Assembly (NCBI GenBank): GCA_030146905.1
Contig: JASLAV010000383.1
Coordinates: forward strand, 1-9,596
Direction: 5' to 3'
Length of the DNA: 9,596 bases
Origin: Lentzea sp.
GTDB lineage: Bacteria > Actinomycetota > Actinomycetes > Mycobacteriales > Pseudonocardiaceae
The translations under genes were made by a program, and so were the position numbers. The notes below the pieces were generated by a model, which worked only from the letters and a program-made list of their open reading frames with translations, was not told the DNA's origin and made no database searches. Positions 1 through 6,884 of this stretch are shown in pieces; the first letter of the stretch is position 1, and each line of letters opens with the position of its first letter.

Positions 1-530
1 TGGGTCGACTCGTCCCGTTTTGTCGGGTCCACCACTGCTCCGTGCCACAGGACGTTGTCGAACGCGATCACTCCGCCTGGGCGCAGCATGCGGACGCCGT
101 GTTGCAGGTACTGCGGGTACTCCGGTTTGTAGGCGTCCACGAAGACCAGGTCGTACGCCGCGTCGGTCAGCCTTGGCAGGACGTCCAGGGCCTTGCCCAT
201 GATCAGGCGGGTGCGCGAGGGGGAGATGCCCGCTGACGCGTAGGCCTCCCTGGCAGCTCGCTGGTGTTCCGGGGCCACGTCGATCGAGGTCAGGATGCCG
301 GAGGGTGGCATTCCCGCCAGGAGGTAGAGGCCGCTGGTGCCCGCGCCGGTGCCCACCTCTACCACCGCGCGGGCCTGGAGTGCGGTCGCGAGGAACCGCA
401 GTGCGGCGCCACCTCCCGCGCCGATGGGCACGCAGCCCAGTTCCTGGCCGCGTGCTCGCGCCGCCAGGTGCACGTCGTCCTCGGGGAGGTACTGCTCTAC
501 GTACTCCCGTAGGGCCGATTCCGTGGTCAC
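1..530 (-). CDS. Class I SAM-dependent O-methyltransferase, C-terminus cut by the window edge
   Basis: The minus strand encodes 176 residues from a GTG at 530 and runs off the left edge, so the C-terminus is missing. The SAM-binding motif I, VEVGTGAGTSGLYL, lies at residues 57-70. An acidic loop, TSIDVAPEH, follows at 81-89, then DLVFVDAYKPEYPQY at 127-141 and LRPGGVIAFDNVLWHG at 149-164. This order is typical of the catechol/caffeoyl-CoA O-methyltransferase family (PF01596), which uses a divalent metal. The methyl acceptor cannot be read from sequence. The gene diverges from sigE, as Rv1220c does in M. tuberculosis, and the protein resembles Rv1220c through its middle (for example EVGTGAG-SGL-LL-GM). 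The start is uncertain: a GTG at 551 is in frame, and neither start has a strong ribosome binding site. The family is very likely; the physiological role is unknown. Confidence 0.9.
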   Translation of the reverse strand, partial: MTTESALREYVEQYLPEDDVHLAARARGQELGCVPIGAGGGAALRFLATALQARAVVEVGTGAGTSGLYLLAGMPPSGILTSIDVAPEHQRAAREAYASAGISPSRTRLIMGKALDVLPRLTDAAYDLVFVDAYKPEYPQYLQHGVRMLRPGGVIAFDNVLWHGAVVDPTKRDEST

Positions 531-589
531 GGGTAAGCAGGCTAGTGCCACGCGTGCCCAAAACGGGTGAACGCGGCCCGAACCGAGAT

Positions 590-618
590 TCTCAGGGTGC
601 TCTCAGGCCACTCTCACG
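590..618. promoter_or_regulatory. Three 7-bp direct repeats with 11-bp period upstream of sigE
   Basis: TCTCAGG occurs at 590-596 and 601-607, and TCTCACG at 612-618, so the three copies start exactly 11 bp apart. Evenly phased direct repeats of this length are the usual binding pattern of OmpR/PhoB-class response regulators. In M. tuberculosis the OmpR-class regulator MprA controls sigE, so an MprA-like protein is a reasonable candidate. The repeats lie 55 bp upstream of the ECF promoter and 60 bp from the start of the divergent methyltransferase gene, and could serve either. The pattern is seen directly; the regulator is inferred. Confidence 0.4.
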
Positions 619-671
619 ATCGTTTAAAGAGAGCAGGAGAAGGTAAGTAAGCAAGAAGCCAGGCTCTGGAC

Positions 672-698
672 GGGAACAAGCCGGACCCGTCGTCCGTT
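672..698 (+). promoter_or_regulatory. ECF-sigma promoter driving sigE
   Basis: GGGAACA at 672-678 is followed after 16 nt by CGTT at 695-698; counted another way, GGAAC, 18 nt, then GTT. This is the classic bipartite element read by the SigR/SigH and SigE groups of actinobacterial ECF sigma factors. Transcription would begin around 705, giving a 5' leader of about 25 nt before the ATG at 729. It implies control by a redox/heat sigma factor of the SigH/SigR type, autoregulation by SigE, or both; the two consensus sequences are too close to tell apart here. Confidence 0.65.
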
Positions 699-728
699 GA
701 GCCGCACAAGGGTCGCCGGGCGGCCCAC

Positions 729-1331
729 ATGGAGGTGCCGAAACACCTGATGCGCACGCAGTCGAGTTCGCCGGAGGCCGTCGCGCCCATCGAGACGGTC
801 GACTGGACGCCGCCTTCGTGGGACTCCATCGTCCGCGAACACGCGGACAGGGTCTACCGGCTCGCGTACCGCTTGACCGGCAACCAGCACGACGCCGAGG
901 ACCTGACCCAGGAGACGTTCATCCGCGTCTTCCGGTCCCTCGCGTCGTACAAGCCGGGCACCTTCGAGGGGTGGCTGCACCGCATCACCACCAACCTCTT
1001 CCTGGACATGGCACGCCGTCGCAGCCGCGTGCGCATGGAGGCGCTGCCCGAGGACAACGACCGCCTCGAGGGTGACGACCTGTCCCCCGAGGAGATCTAC
1101 GACGAGAACCACCTCGACCCCGACCTGCAGGCCGCGCTGGACGAGCTCCCGCCGGAGTTCCGCGCCGCGGTCGTGCTCTGTGACGTGGAAGGCCTTTCCT
1201 ACGAGGAGATCGGCGCCACGCTCGGGGTGAAGATGGGTACGGTGAGGAGCAGGATCCATCGGGGCCGCCAGGCCCTGAAGGCCGCACTGGAACGCCGTCG
1301 TCAGGAATCGTTGCTGGAGGACTCTGCATGA
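729..1331 (+). CDS. sigE: ECF RNA polymerase sigma factor SigE
   Basis: This 200-residue protein directs RNA polymerase to envelope-stress promoters. Region sigma-2 covers about residues 35-100 and includes [20 protein letters not shown] followed by [13 protein letters not shown] and [18 protein letters not shown]. Region sigma-4 covers about 130-185, with [20 protein letters not shown] and the recognition helix [14 protein letters not shown]. These segments are nearly identical to remembered M. tuberculosis SigE, including the linker RMEALPED. The ATG at 729 is the first start after an in-frame stop at 648-650, with only a weak GGGCGG ahead of it. An ATG at 750 sits 13 nt after GGAGGT and is a possible alternative. 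The protein is shorter at the N-terminus than the longest mycobacterial form. Its stop overlaps the rseA start (ATGA), which couples sigma and anti-sigma translation. Confidence 0.96.
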   Translation: MEVPKHLMRTQSSSPEAVAPIETVDWTPPSWDSIVREHADRVYRLAYRLTGNQHDAEDLTQETFIRVFRSLASYKPGTFEGWLHRITTNLFLDMARRRSRVRMEALPEDNDRLEGDDLSPEEIYDENHLDPDLQAALDELPPEFRAAVVLCDVEGLSYEEIGATLGVKMGTVRSRIHRGRQALKAALERRRQESLLEDSA

Positions 1332-1861
1332 CCGACCTCCGTGGTTGGGGCCTGCCTGAGCAGCACCTTCTGCCGGACGCCGTGGTCGCGTTCGTGGACG
1401 GAGAACTGTCCTCGACCGCCCACGAGCGGGCTTCAGCCCACATCCAGGGTTGCGGCTTCTGCGCGTTCGAGACCTACACCCAGCAGCAGGCGCGTGCCGC
1501 CGTGCGCACGGCCTCCGCGCCGACGGCGTCGGCGTCGTTGCTGGACAGGCTCGGCGCCATCCCGCAGGAGGTCGACCTGCCGTCCGCTCCGGACGGGCTC
1601 GCGATCACAGAGGACGGCCAGTTCGTGGCCGTGCAACGCACCGACAAGCCCGCGTTCGGCTCGGGGCCGGTGCTGGGCTCGTCCAGACCGTTGGGCAGCA
1701 ACGGCTGGTTCAGCGGCCGTCGTGCCCGCCAGGGCGCTGGGGTCGTCGTGAGCGGCATGCTGCTCAGCGCACTCGCGTTCACCACGCCGGACAGCGAAGC
1801 GCCACCGGCGCCCACCGCCCCGCCGCAGAACGCCGGCGCGGTCTTCGCGACCACCCCCTGA
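1328..1861 (+). CDS. rseA: Zinc-binding anti-sigma factor of SigE (RseA type)
   Basis: This 177-residue protein is expected to bind and silence SigE. The N-terminal anti-sigma domain (about 12-60) contains [20 protein letters not shown] and the zinc motif H-x3-C-x2-C at His38, Cys42 and Cys45. The AFVDGEL...AH.RA..H pattern matches M. tuberculosis RseA (Rv1222). Residues 70-84 ([15 protein letters not shown]) resemble the short helix that follows the zinc domain in that protein. The C-terminal half is low complexity. It includes a glycine/alanine-rich hydrophobic stretch at 136-151 ([16 protein letters not shown]) after RRARQ, and a proline-rich tail. That stretch is short for a membrane helix, so a soluble or weakly membrane-bound form are both possible. 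The start overlaps the sigE stop by 4 nt. A 65-nt gap separates the gene from htrA. Confidence 0.9.
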   Translation: MTDLRGWGLPEQHLLPDAVVAFVDGELSSTAHERASAHIQGCGFCAFETYTQQQARAAVRTASAPTASASLLDRLGAIPQEVDLPSAPDGLAITEDGQFVAVQRTDKPAFGSGPVLGSSRPLGSNGWFSGRRARQGAGVVVSGMLLSALAFTTPDSEAPPAPTAPPQNAGAVFATTP

Positions 1862-1926
1862 CAGTCATTTCACCGTTCGTCAGGCACGCTGTAGTTCAGC
1901 ACTCCTAGCGGAAAACTCGGGGAGAG

Positions 1927-3447
<1,521 letters not shown>

Positions 3448-3464
3448 CAAGTAGGCTGGGACCC

Positions 3465-3839
3465 GTGTTCGACAGCATCGGATGGGTGGAGATCCTCATC
3501 ATCGTCGTGGCGGGTCTCTTCATCCTGGGCCCAGAACGACTGCCGTCCGCGGCGGCCTGGCTGGGCAAGACCGTGCGCCAGGTCCGCGAGTACGCGACCG
3601 GCGCCCGCGAACAGCTCAAGCAGGAGATGGGCCCGGAGTTCGAACAGCTCCGCAAACCCCTCGAAGACCTCCGGGAACTGCGCAACTTCGACCCGAAGCG
3701 CGCGGTGACCAGGCACCTCTTCGACGACCCTGAGCCGACCAAGGCCAACGGCTACCCGACGCCACCAACCCCTCCAGCACCGGAACAACGCCCACTGGCA
3801 CCAGGCGAGCGCCCACCGTACGACCCGGACGCAACCTGA
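3465..3839 (+). CDS. tatB: Sec-independent protein translocase subunit TatB
   Basis: This 124-residue protein is the TatB component of the twin-arginine translocon, which with TatC recognises folded Tat substrates at the membrane. The N-terminal helix spans residues 6-21 ([16 protein letters not shown]), with the typical acidic Glu9. The conserved hinge GPERLP is at 22-27. An amphipathic helix ([16 protein letters not shown]) follows, then a charged stretch and a proline-rich C-terminus. The start is [14 protein letters not shown] matches the usual TatB N-terminus. TatA is ruled out because TatA has no acidic residue at this place and has FGxKRLP. The gene follows htrA after 17 nt and is probably co-transcribed. 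It is the last gene of the sigE block and converges on the dehydrogenase gene across a repeat-rich region. Confidence 0.93.
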   Translation: MFDSIGWVEILIIVVAGLFILGPERLPSAAAWLGKTVRQVREYATGAREQLKQEMGPEFEQLRKPLEDLRELRNFDPKRAVTRHLFDDPEPTKANGYPTPPTPPAPEQRPLAPGERPPYDPDAT

Positions 3840-3853
3840 GAGAGCCCAACCGA

Positions 3854-3925
3854 CCGCGAGAGGCCAGACGACTGGGTGGGGCCAGACGGCCGCGAGAGGC
3901 CAGACGGCCGGGTGGGGCCAGGCGT
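3854..3925. repeat. 36-bp unit in tandem, two copies, bracketed by 8-bp inverted repeat
   Basis: The unit begins CCGCGAGAGGCCAGACG at 3854 and again at 3890. The copies agree at about 32 of 36 positions. The pair is flanked by GCCCAACC at 3844-3851 and its reverse complement GGTTGGGC at 3930-3937. It starts just after the tatB stop codon. The bracketing arms could bring the repeats into one folded structure in tatB mRNA, for example as a 3' end structure. No function is known to me. Confidence 0.75.
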
Positions 3926-4059
3926 GTGAGGTTGGGCGTGTAAGTCGGGGACTGCCGCGCACGGCCCGGCCGACGGCGAAGCCGAGGCACCCAGTGTGGC
4001 GATGCGAAGCGAGCCGTCTTCCATGTTGATCCGGTGGGAGCCGGTAAAGCCCTCGTGTT

Positions 4060-4182
4060 GCGATTGGGGCTTGACTTTGGGTGCGAGGCGCTACCCTGCT
4101 GTGTTCGGGCGGGTGCGGAGCATCCGACCTTTTCCCGCCCGTCCAGCGCCTCGCAAGGGCCCCGAAGTCAAGCCCCAATCGC
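4060..4182. repeat. 123-bp nested inverted repeat, MITE-like or structured RNA
   Basis: The outer arms GCGATTGGGGCTTGACTT (4060-4077) and its exact reverse complement (4165-4182) form an 18-bp perfect stem. It extends by GGG (4079-4081) with CCC (4161-4163) across one T/G position. A second stem pairs 4082-4092 (TGCGAGGCGCT) with 4145-4155, opposite a 5-nt bulge at 4156-4160. A third pairs 4106-4113 (CGGGCGGG) with 4134-4141, and a small inner one pairs CGGA 4116-4119 with TCCG 4123-4126. The two arms look like diverged inverted copies of one module. A non-autonomous mobile element, a bidirectional terminator or a structured RNA would all fit. No obvious target-site duplication flanks it. Confidence 0.8.
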
Positions 4183-4184
4183 GG

Positions 4185-4203
4185 ATCGTCGCGAAGCGGC
4201 GAT
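4185..4203. repeat. Short hairpin with GAA loop
   Basis: ATCGTCGC (4185-4192), loop GAA, then GCGGCGAT (4196-4203) gives an 8-bp stem with one G-T pair. The core is the heptamer GCGAAGC, known to form an unusually stable DNA mini-hairpin. It begins 3 nt after the large inverted repeat. There is no T-run on either side, so it is not a typical intrinsic terminator. Confidence 0.5.
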
Positions 4204-4242
4204 GAACCCCCACGCATCGTCCGCTGCCTGACCAGCCACGCT

Positions 4243-4433
4243 GGAACGCAACCCGCACGGCACGTGGCGACCCCTCCGCTGGAACGTGACCCGCCCCCGG
4301 AAGCCGACCCGCTGGCTCGGAACGTGACCCGCCCCCGAAAGCCGACCCGCCCACCCGGAACGTGACCAGCCCTCAGCAAGCCAACCCGGAGGACCGGAAC
4401 GTGACCCACCCCCACAAGCCGCCCAAACACAAC
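4243..4433. repeat. Tandem array of about five 38-bp units
   Basis: Units start with GGAACG at 4243, 4281, 4319, 4357 and 4396, giving steps of 38, 38, 38 and 39 bp. The two central units (4281, 4319) are almost identical: GGAACGTGACCCGCCCCC, then a purine-rich AAGCCGACCCGC segment and a variable end. The first and last units are more degenerate. Because 38 is not a multiple of 3, the array does not encode an in-frame peptide repeat. It ends about 10 bp before the stop codon of the minus-strand dehydrogenase gene, so it lies in that gene's 3' untranslated region. Confidence 0.8.
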
Positions 4434-4443
4434 CAGCCCCCGG

Positions 4444-5295
4444 CTACGCCCCGTAAACCGGCACCGGGTGATCACCAGCGATCAGCTCACGCACGACGCC
4501 GCCCAACTCCCCAGCCGCCCACCGAGCCCCCTTGTCCACCTCCGGCCCGCGCTGCCACCCGTGCACCACGCAAACCCGCCCACCATCGACCTCGAACATC
4601 CGCCCCGTCACATCCCCGGCCTCCTCGCTACCGAGCCACACCACCAGAGGCGAGACGTTCGACGGATCCATGGCGTCGAACCCAACCTCCGGAGCCGCCA
4701 TCGCCGAGGCGAACGCCGCCTCCGTCATCCGCGTCCGCGCGGCAGGGGCGATCGCGTTGACGGTGACGCCGTACCGGGCCAGCTCGGCGGCCGCCACCAG
4801 CGTCATCGACGCGATGCCCGCCTTGGCCGCCGAGTAGTTCGCCTGCCCGACGCTGCCGAACAACCCGGCGCCGGACGACGTGTTGATCACGCGGCCGGAG
4901 ACGCGGCCGCCTGCCTTCACCACGCCGCGCCAGTGCGCGGCGGCGTGGTGCAGCATCGCGAAGTGGCCCTTCAGGTGGACGCGGATTACCTCGTCCCACT
5001 CCTCCTCGCCGCAGCTCACGATCATGCGGTCGCGCACGATGCCGGCGTTGTTGACGAGCACGTCCAGCCCGCCGAACTCCGACACGGCGGTGTCGACCAG
5101 CCGTTTCGCGCCTGCCCAGGTGCCGACGTCGTCGGTGTTCACGACGGCACGCGGCCCGATCAGTTCCGCCACCTCGCCCGCGACCTCCGCGGACAGGTCG
5201 TTCACCACGATCCGTGCCCCTGCGGCACCGAACGCCAGCGCGTGGGCACGGCCGATGCCACGCCCGGCCCCTGTCACGATCACAACCCGGTTCAT
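4444..5295 (-). CDS. Short-chain dehydrogenase, (3R)-hydroxyacyl-CoA dehydrogenase-like (Rv3548c-like)
   Basis: This is a 283-residue NAD(P)-dependent oxidoreductase of the classical SDR family. The nucleotide-binding TGAGRGIG is at residues 8-15, followed by VVNDL at 30-34, whose Asp favours NAD(H). NNAG is at 82-85, the catalytic Ser is probably Ser141, and the YxxxK pair is Tyr154/Lys158 (YSAAK). The segments RAHALAFGAAGARIVVNDL and SGAGLFGSVGQANYSAAKAG resemble the dehydrogenase part of peroxisomal multifunctional enzyme 2, so a hydroxyacyl-CoA is the likely substrate. A C-terminal extension after the DGG motif (residue 239 on) is longer than in minimal SDRs. The ATG at 5295 overlaps the stop of the upstream SDR gene by 4 nt. 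Position and size match Rv3548c beside the ipd genes, which suggests a role in steroid C/D-ring breakdown; the exact step is not established. An open frame running further upstream is a shadow of the neighbouring gene. Confidence 0.9.
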   Translation of the reverse strand: MNRVVIVTGAGRGIGRAHALAFGAAGARIVVNDLSAEVAGEVAELIGPRAVVNTDDVGTWAGAKRLVDTAVSEFGGLDVLVNNAGIVRDRMIVSCGEEEWDEVIRVHLKGHFAMLHHAAAHWRGVVKAGGRVSGRVINTSSGAGLFGSVGQANYSAAKAGIASMTLVAAAELARYGVTVNAIAPAARTRMTEAAFASAMAAPEVGFDAMDPSNVSPLVVWLGSEEAGDVTGRMFEVDGGRVCVVHGWQRGPEVDKGARWAAGELGGVVRELIAGDHPVPVYGA

Positions 5296-6053
5296 GGAGA
5301 GCCCCCATCGGCAGCGGTCAGGAACGCGGGCACTTCTCCCCCGCCGTGAACGACCAAGGTCGCGCCGCTCACGTAGGACGCCAGCGGTGAAGCCAGGAAC
5401 ACTGCACACGCGCCCACTTCGTCGGGCGACGCCAGACGGCCCAGCGGCACGGTCCGCGCCACGGCCTCGATCCCGGCCTCGGAGCCGTAGTGCAGATGTG
5501 ACTGCTCGGTGCGCACCATGCCCACCGCCAACGCGTTGACCCGCACCTTCGGGGCCCACTCCACGGCCAGGGACGAGGTCAGGTTGTCCAACCCCGCCTT
5601 GGCCGCACCATAAGCGGCGGTGCCCGGCGACGGACGACGGCCGGACACGCTGCTCACGTTCACGATCGAGCCGCCGGACGCCTGGGTCCGCATGACGGCG
5701 TTCGCCGCCTGGGACACCAGCAGCGGTGCCAGCAGGTTCAGTTCGACGATCTTGGAGTGGAACCGCGGTGAAGCCTCGTCCGCCAACGCGAACGGCGCAC
5801 CGCCGGCGTTGTTCACCACGACGTCCAGCCGACCGTGTCCGGCGACGATCCCGGCCACCAGCCGGGAGACCTGGTCCGCGTCCCGGACATCGCACAGCAC
5901 GAAAGACGCGCCCTCGACCTCCGCGGGACGCCGCGCACACGTCACGACGACGGCCCCGGCGGCGAGGAACGCACGCGTGATGCCCAGACCGACACCCCGC
6001 ACGCCACCCGTCACCAGGACCACTGCCCCGTCGAGGTCCAGTTCCACCAGCAC
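5292..6053 (-). CDS. Short-chain dehydrogenase of the steroid C/D-ring cluster (Rv3549c-like)
   Basis: This classical SDR has up to 253 residues. The cofactor motif TGGVRGVG is at residues 15-22, with CARR after beta-2 suggesting NADP(H). NNAG is at 81-84, the catalytic Ser is Ser135, and Tyr148/Lys152 lie in AAYGAAKAG. The substrate is not readable, but the position next to echA20/ipdABC matches Rv3549c, so a steroid-derived acyl-CoA or keto-acid intermediate is likely. Two GTG starts compete: 6053 lies only 3 nt after the GGGG ribosome binding site (plus-strand 6057-6060), whereas 6047 lies 9 nt away and gives VELDLDG. I think 6047 is more probable; the longer form is listed. The gene diverges from echA20 across 63 bp and is first in a two-gene operon with the Rv3548c-like gene. 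Confidence 0.9.
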   Translation of the reverse strand: MLVELDLDGAVVLVTGGVRGVGLGITRAFLAAGAVVVTCARRPAEVEGASFVLCDVRDADQVSRLVAGIVAGHGRLDVVVNNAGGAPFALADEASPRFHSKIVELNLLAPLLVSQAANAVMRTQASGGSIVNVSSVSGRRPSPGTAAYGAAKAGLDNLTSSLAVEWAPKVRVNALAVGMVRTEQSHLHYGSEAGIEAVARTVPLGRLASPDEVGACAVFLASPLASYVSGATLVVHGGGEVPAFLTAADGGSP

Positions 6054-6078
6054 CTACCCCGGTCGCTCCGGCACTGCT

Positions 6079-6107
6079 AAGTTACCAAGCAATCGCTTGG
6101 TTCGGAA
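6079..6107 (-). promoter_or_regulatory. Candidate housekeeping promoter for the two SDR genes
   Basis: On the minus strand TTCCGA (plus 6102-6107) is followed after 17 nt by TAACTT (plus 6079-6084), a TAnnnT -10 element at ideal spacing. The -35 is weak. The spacer is almost exactly filled by the palindromic operator, so a bound repressor would block polymerase. Transcription would begin near 6072. A plus-strand TAnnnT (TAAGTT, 6078-6083) overlaps the same bases and may serve echA20, though I find no matching -35 for it. Confidence 0.4.
6084..6101. promoter_or_regulatory. 18-bp palindromic operator, KstR2-like half-sites
   Basis: ACCAAGC and GCTTGGT form a perfect inverted repeat around AATC, between divergent SDR and echA20 genes. 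KstR2 is the TetR-family repressor of this regulon in mycobacteria and rhodococci, released by HIP-CoA. Its published mycobacterial motif is AnCAAGnnCTTGnT. The half-sites here match that motif exactly, but 6 nt rather than 2 nt separate CAAG and CTTG. A TetR-family regulator, KstR2 or a relative, is therefore likely to control both directions, with a shifted dimer geometry. Confidence 0.75.
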
Positions 6108-6116
6108 GGCGGCGCG

Positions 6117-6884
6117 ATGGGGATCTCCAGCAGCCACACCGAAAACGGCATCATCGAGGTCACCATCGACTACCCGCCGGTCAACGCCGTTCCCGCGCGC
6201 GGCTGGTTCGAGCTGGCCGAGGCCATCACGTGCGCGGGCGAGGACCCGCTGACGAGGGTGGTGATCCTCAGGGCGGACAACCGCGGGTTCTGCGCCGGCG
6301 TCGACCTCAAGGAGATCCAGCGCTCGACCGGGTACGACGCGCTCATCGCCGCGAACCGGGGATGCGCCAAGGCCTTCGCGGCCGTGTACGACTGCGAGGT
6401 GCCGGTGATCGCCGCGGTGAACGGGTTCTGCCTCGGTGGTGGCGTGGGACTGGTCGGCAACGCGGACGTCATCGTCGCCTCCGACGACGCCACGTTCGGG
6501 CTGCCCGAGGTCGACCGCGGAGCGCTCGGGGCGGCGACGCACCTGGCCCGGCTCGTGCCGCAGCACCTCATGCGGACGCTGTACTACACGGCGCGCAACG
6601 TCAGCGCGCAGACCCTGCACCACCACGGCAGCGTCGTCGAGGTCGTCCCACGCGACCGGCTCGACGACGCGGCCCGCGGCATCGCCGGGGAGATCGCCGA
6701 GAAGGACCCGGCGGTGATCCGCGCCGCCAAGGAGGCGATCAACGGCATCGACCCGCAGCGCGTGCACCAGAGCTACCGCTTCGAGCAGGGCTTCACCTTC
6801 GAGCTGAACCTCACCGGCGCGTCCGACCACGCCCGGCAGGCCTTCCTGGACGGAAACCATGCGCGACAAGCGAATGACGGCTGA
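6117..6884 (+). CDS. echA20: EchA20, ring D-opening hydrolase of the crotonase family
   Basis: This is a 255-residue crotonase-fold enzyme. In M. tuberculosis, EchA20 hydrolyses the D ring of the bicyclic intermediate HIEC-CoA during cholesterol and other steroid degradation. The oxyanion-hole segments are GFCAGVDL (57-64) and FCLGGGVGL (104-112), and the acidic catalytic region is FGLPEVDRGALGAATHL (127-143) with Glu131. Similarity to Rv3550 runs from the first residues (DYPPVNA) to EQGFTFELNL near the end, so identification is strong. The ATG at 6117 has GGAAGG at 6104-6109, 7 nt upstream. The C-terminus has a few extra residues because the frame runs 26 nt into ipdA. It is the first gene of echA20-ipdA-ipdB-ipdC and is probably controlled by the adjacent palindrome. 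Confidence 0.95.
   Translation: MGISSSHTENGIIEVTIDYPPVNAVPARGWFELAEAITCAGEDPLTRVVILRADNRGFCAGVDLKEIQRSTGYDALIAANRGCAKAFAAVYDCEVPVIAAVNGFCLGGGVGLVGNADVIVASDDATFGLPEVDRGALGAATHLARLVPQHLMRTLYYTARNVSAQTLHHHGSVVEVVPRDRLDDAARGIAGEIAEKDPAVIRAAKEAINGIDPQRVHQSYRFEQGFTFELNLTGASDHARQAFLDGNHARQANDG

Larger units (their letters stand above)
3840..4443. other. Repeat-rich convergent intergenic region, 604 bp, no credible gene
   Basis: This gap separates tatB (plus) from the dehydrogenase gene (minus), so both genes end into it. Open frames cross it on both strands, but none has a recognisable domain and several continue from shadows of the flanking genes. It contains, left to right: two 36-bp tandem units, three copies of the hairpin-forming heptamer GCGAAGC (3976, 4004, 4191), a 123-bp nested inverted repeat, and about five 38-bp tandem units. 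The stem-loops could stop transcription from either side, although no U-run follows them. This is where the two conserved blocks were joined. Confidence 0.6.

Noticed and set aside
624..1259. A 211-codon minus-strand frame opposite sigE
   Set aside because: sigE is unambiguous; the antisense product has a Val/Arg/Asp composition mirroring sigE codons and no family signature.
1862..1926. A separate stress promoter for htrA
   Set aside because: GGAAAAC near 1910 is too close to the start and has no matching -10, and the only hairpin (GCTG-TAGTT-CAGC) is too weak to be a terminator.
3752..4024. A 90-codon minus-strand frame with Pro/Ser/Gly-rich repeats in the tatB downstream region
   Set aside because: Its repeats come from the 36-bp tandem DNA unit, it overlaps the 3' end of tatB, and I find no ribosome binding site or domain.
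4243..4433. 38-bp repeats as a CRISPR array or as a series of ECF -35 elements (GGAAC)
   Set aside because: Units abut with no unique spacers and diverge, unlike CRISPR. No GTT/CGTT -10 element stands about 16-18 nt after the GGAAC motifs.
4444..5940. A 498-codon minus-strand frame covering both dehydrogenase genes
   Set aside because: Its second half encodes the real SDR from the ATG at 5295; the upstream half overlaps the well-defined second SDR in another frame and has only arginine/glycine-rich low-complexity sequence.
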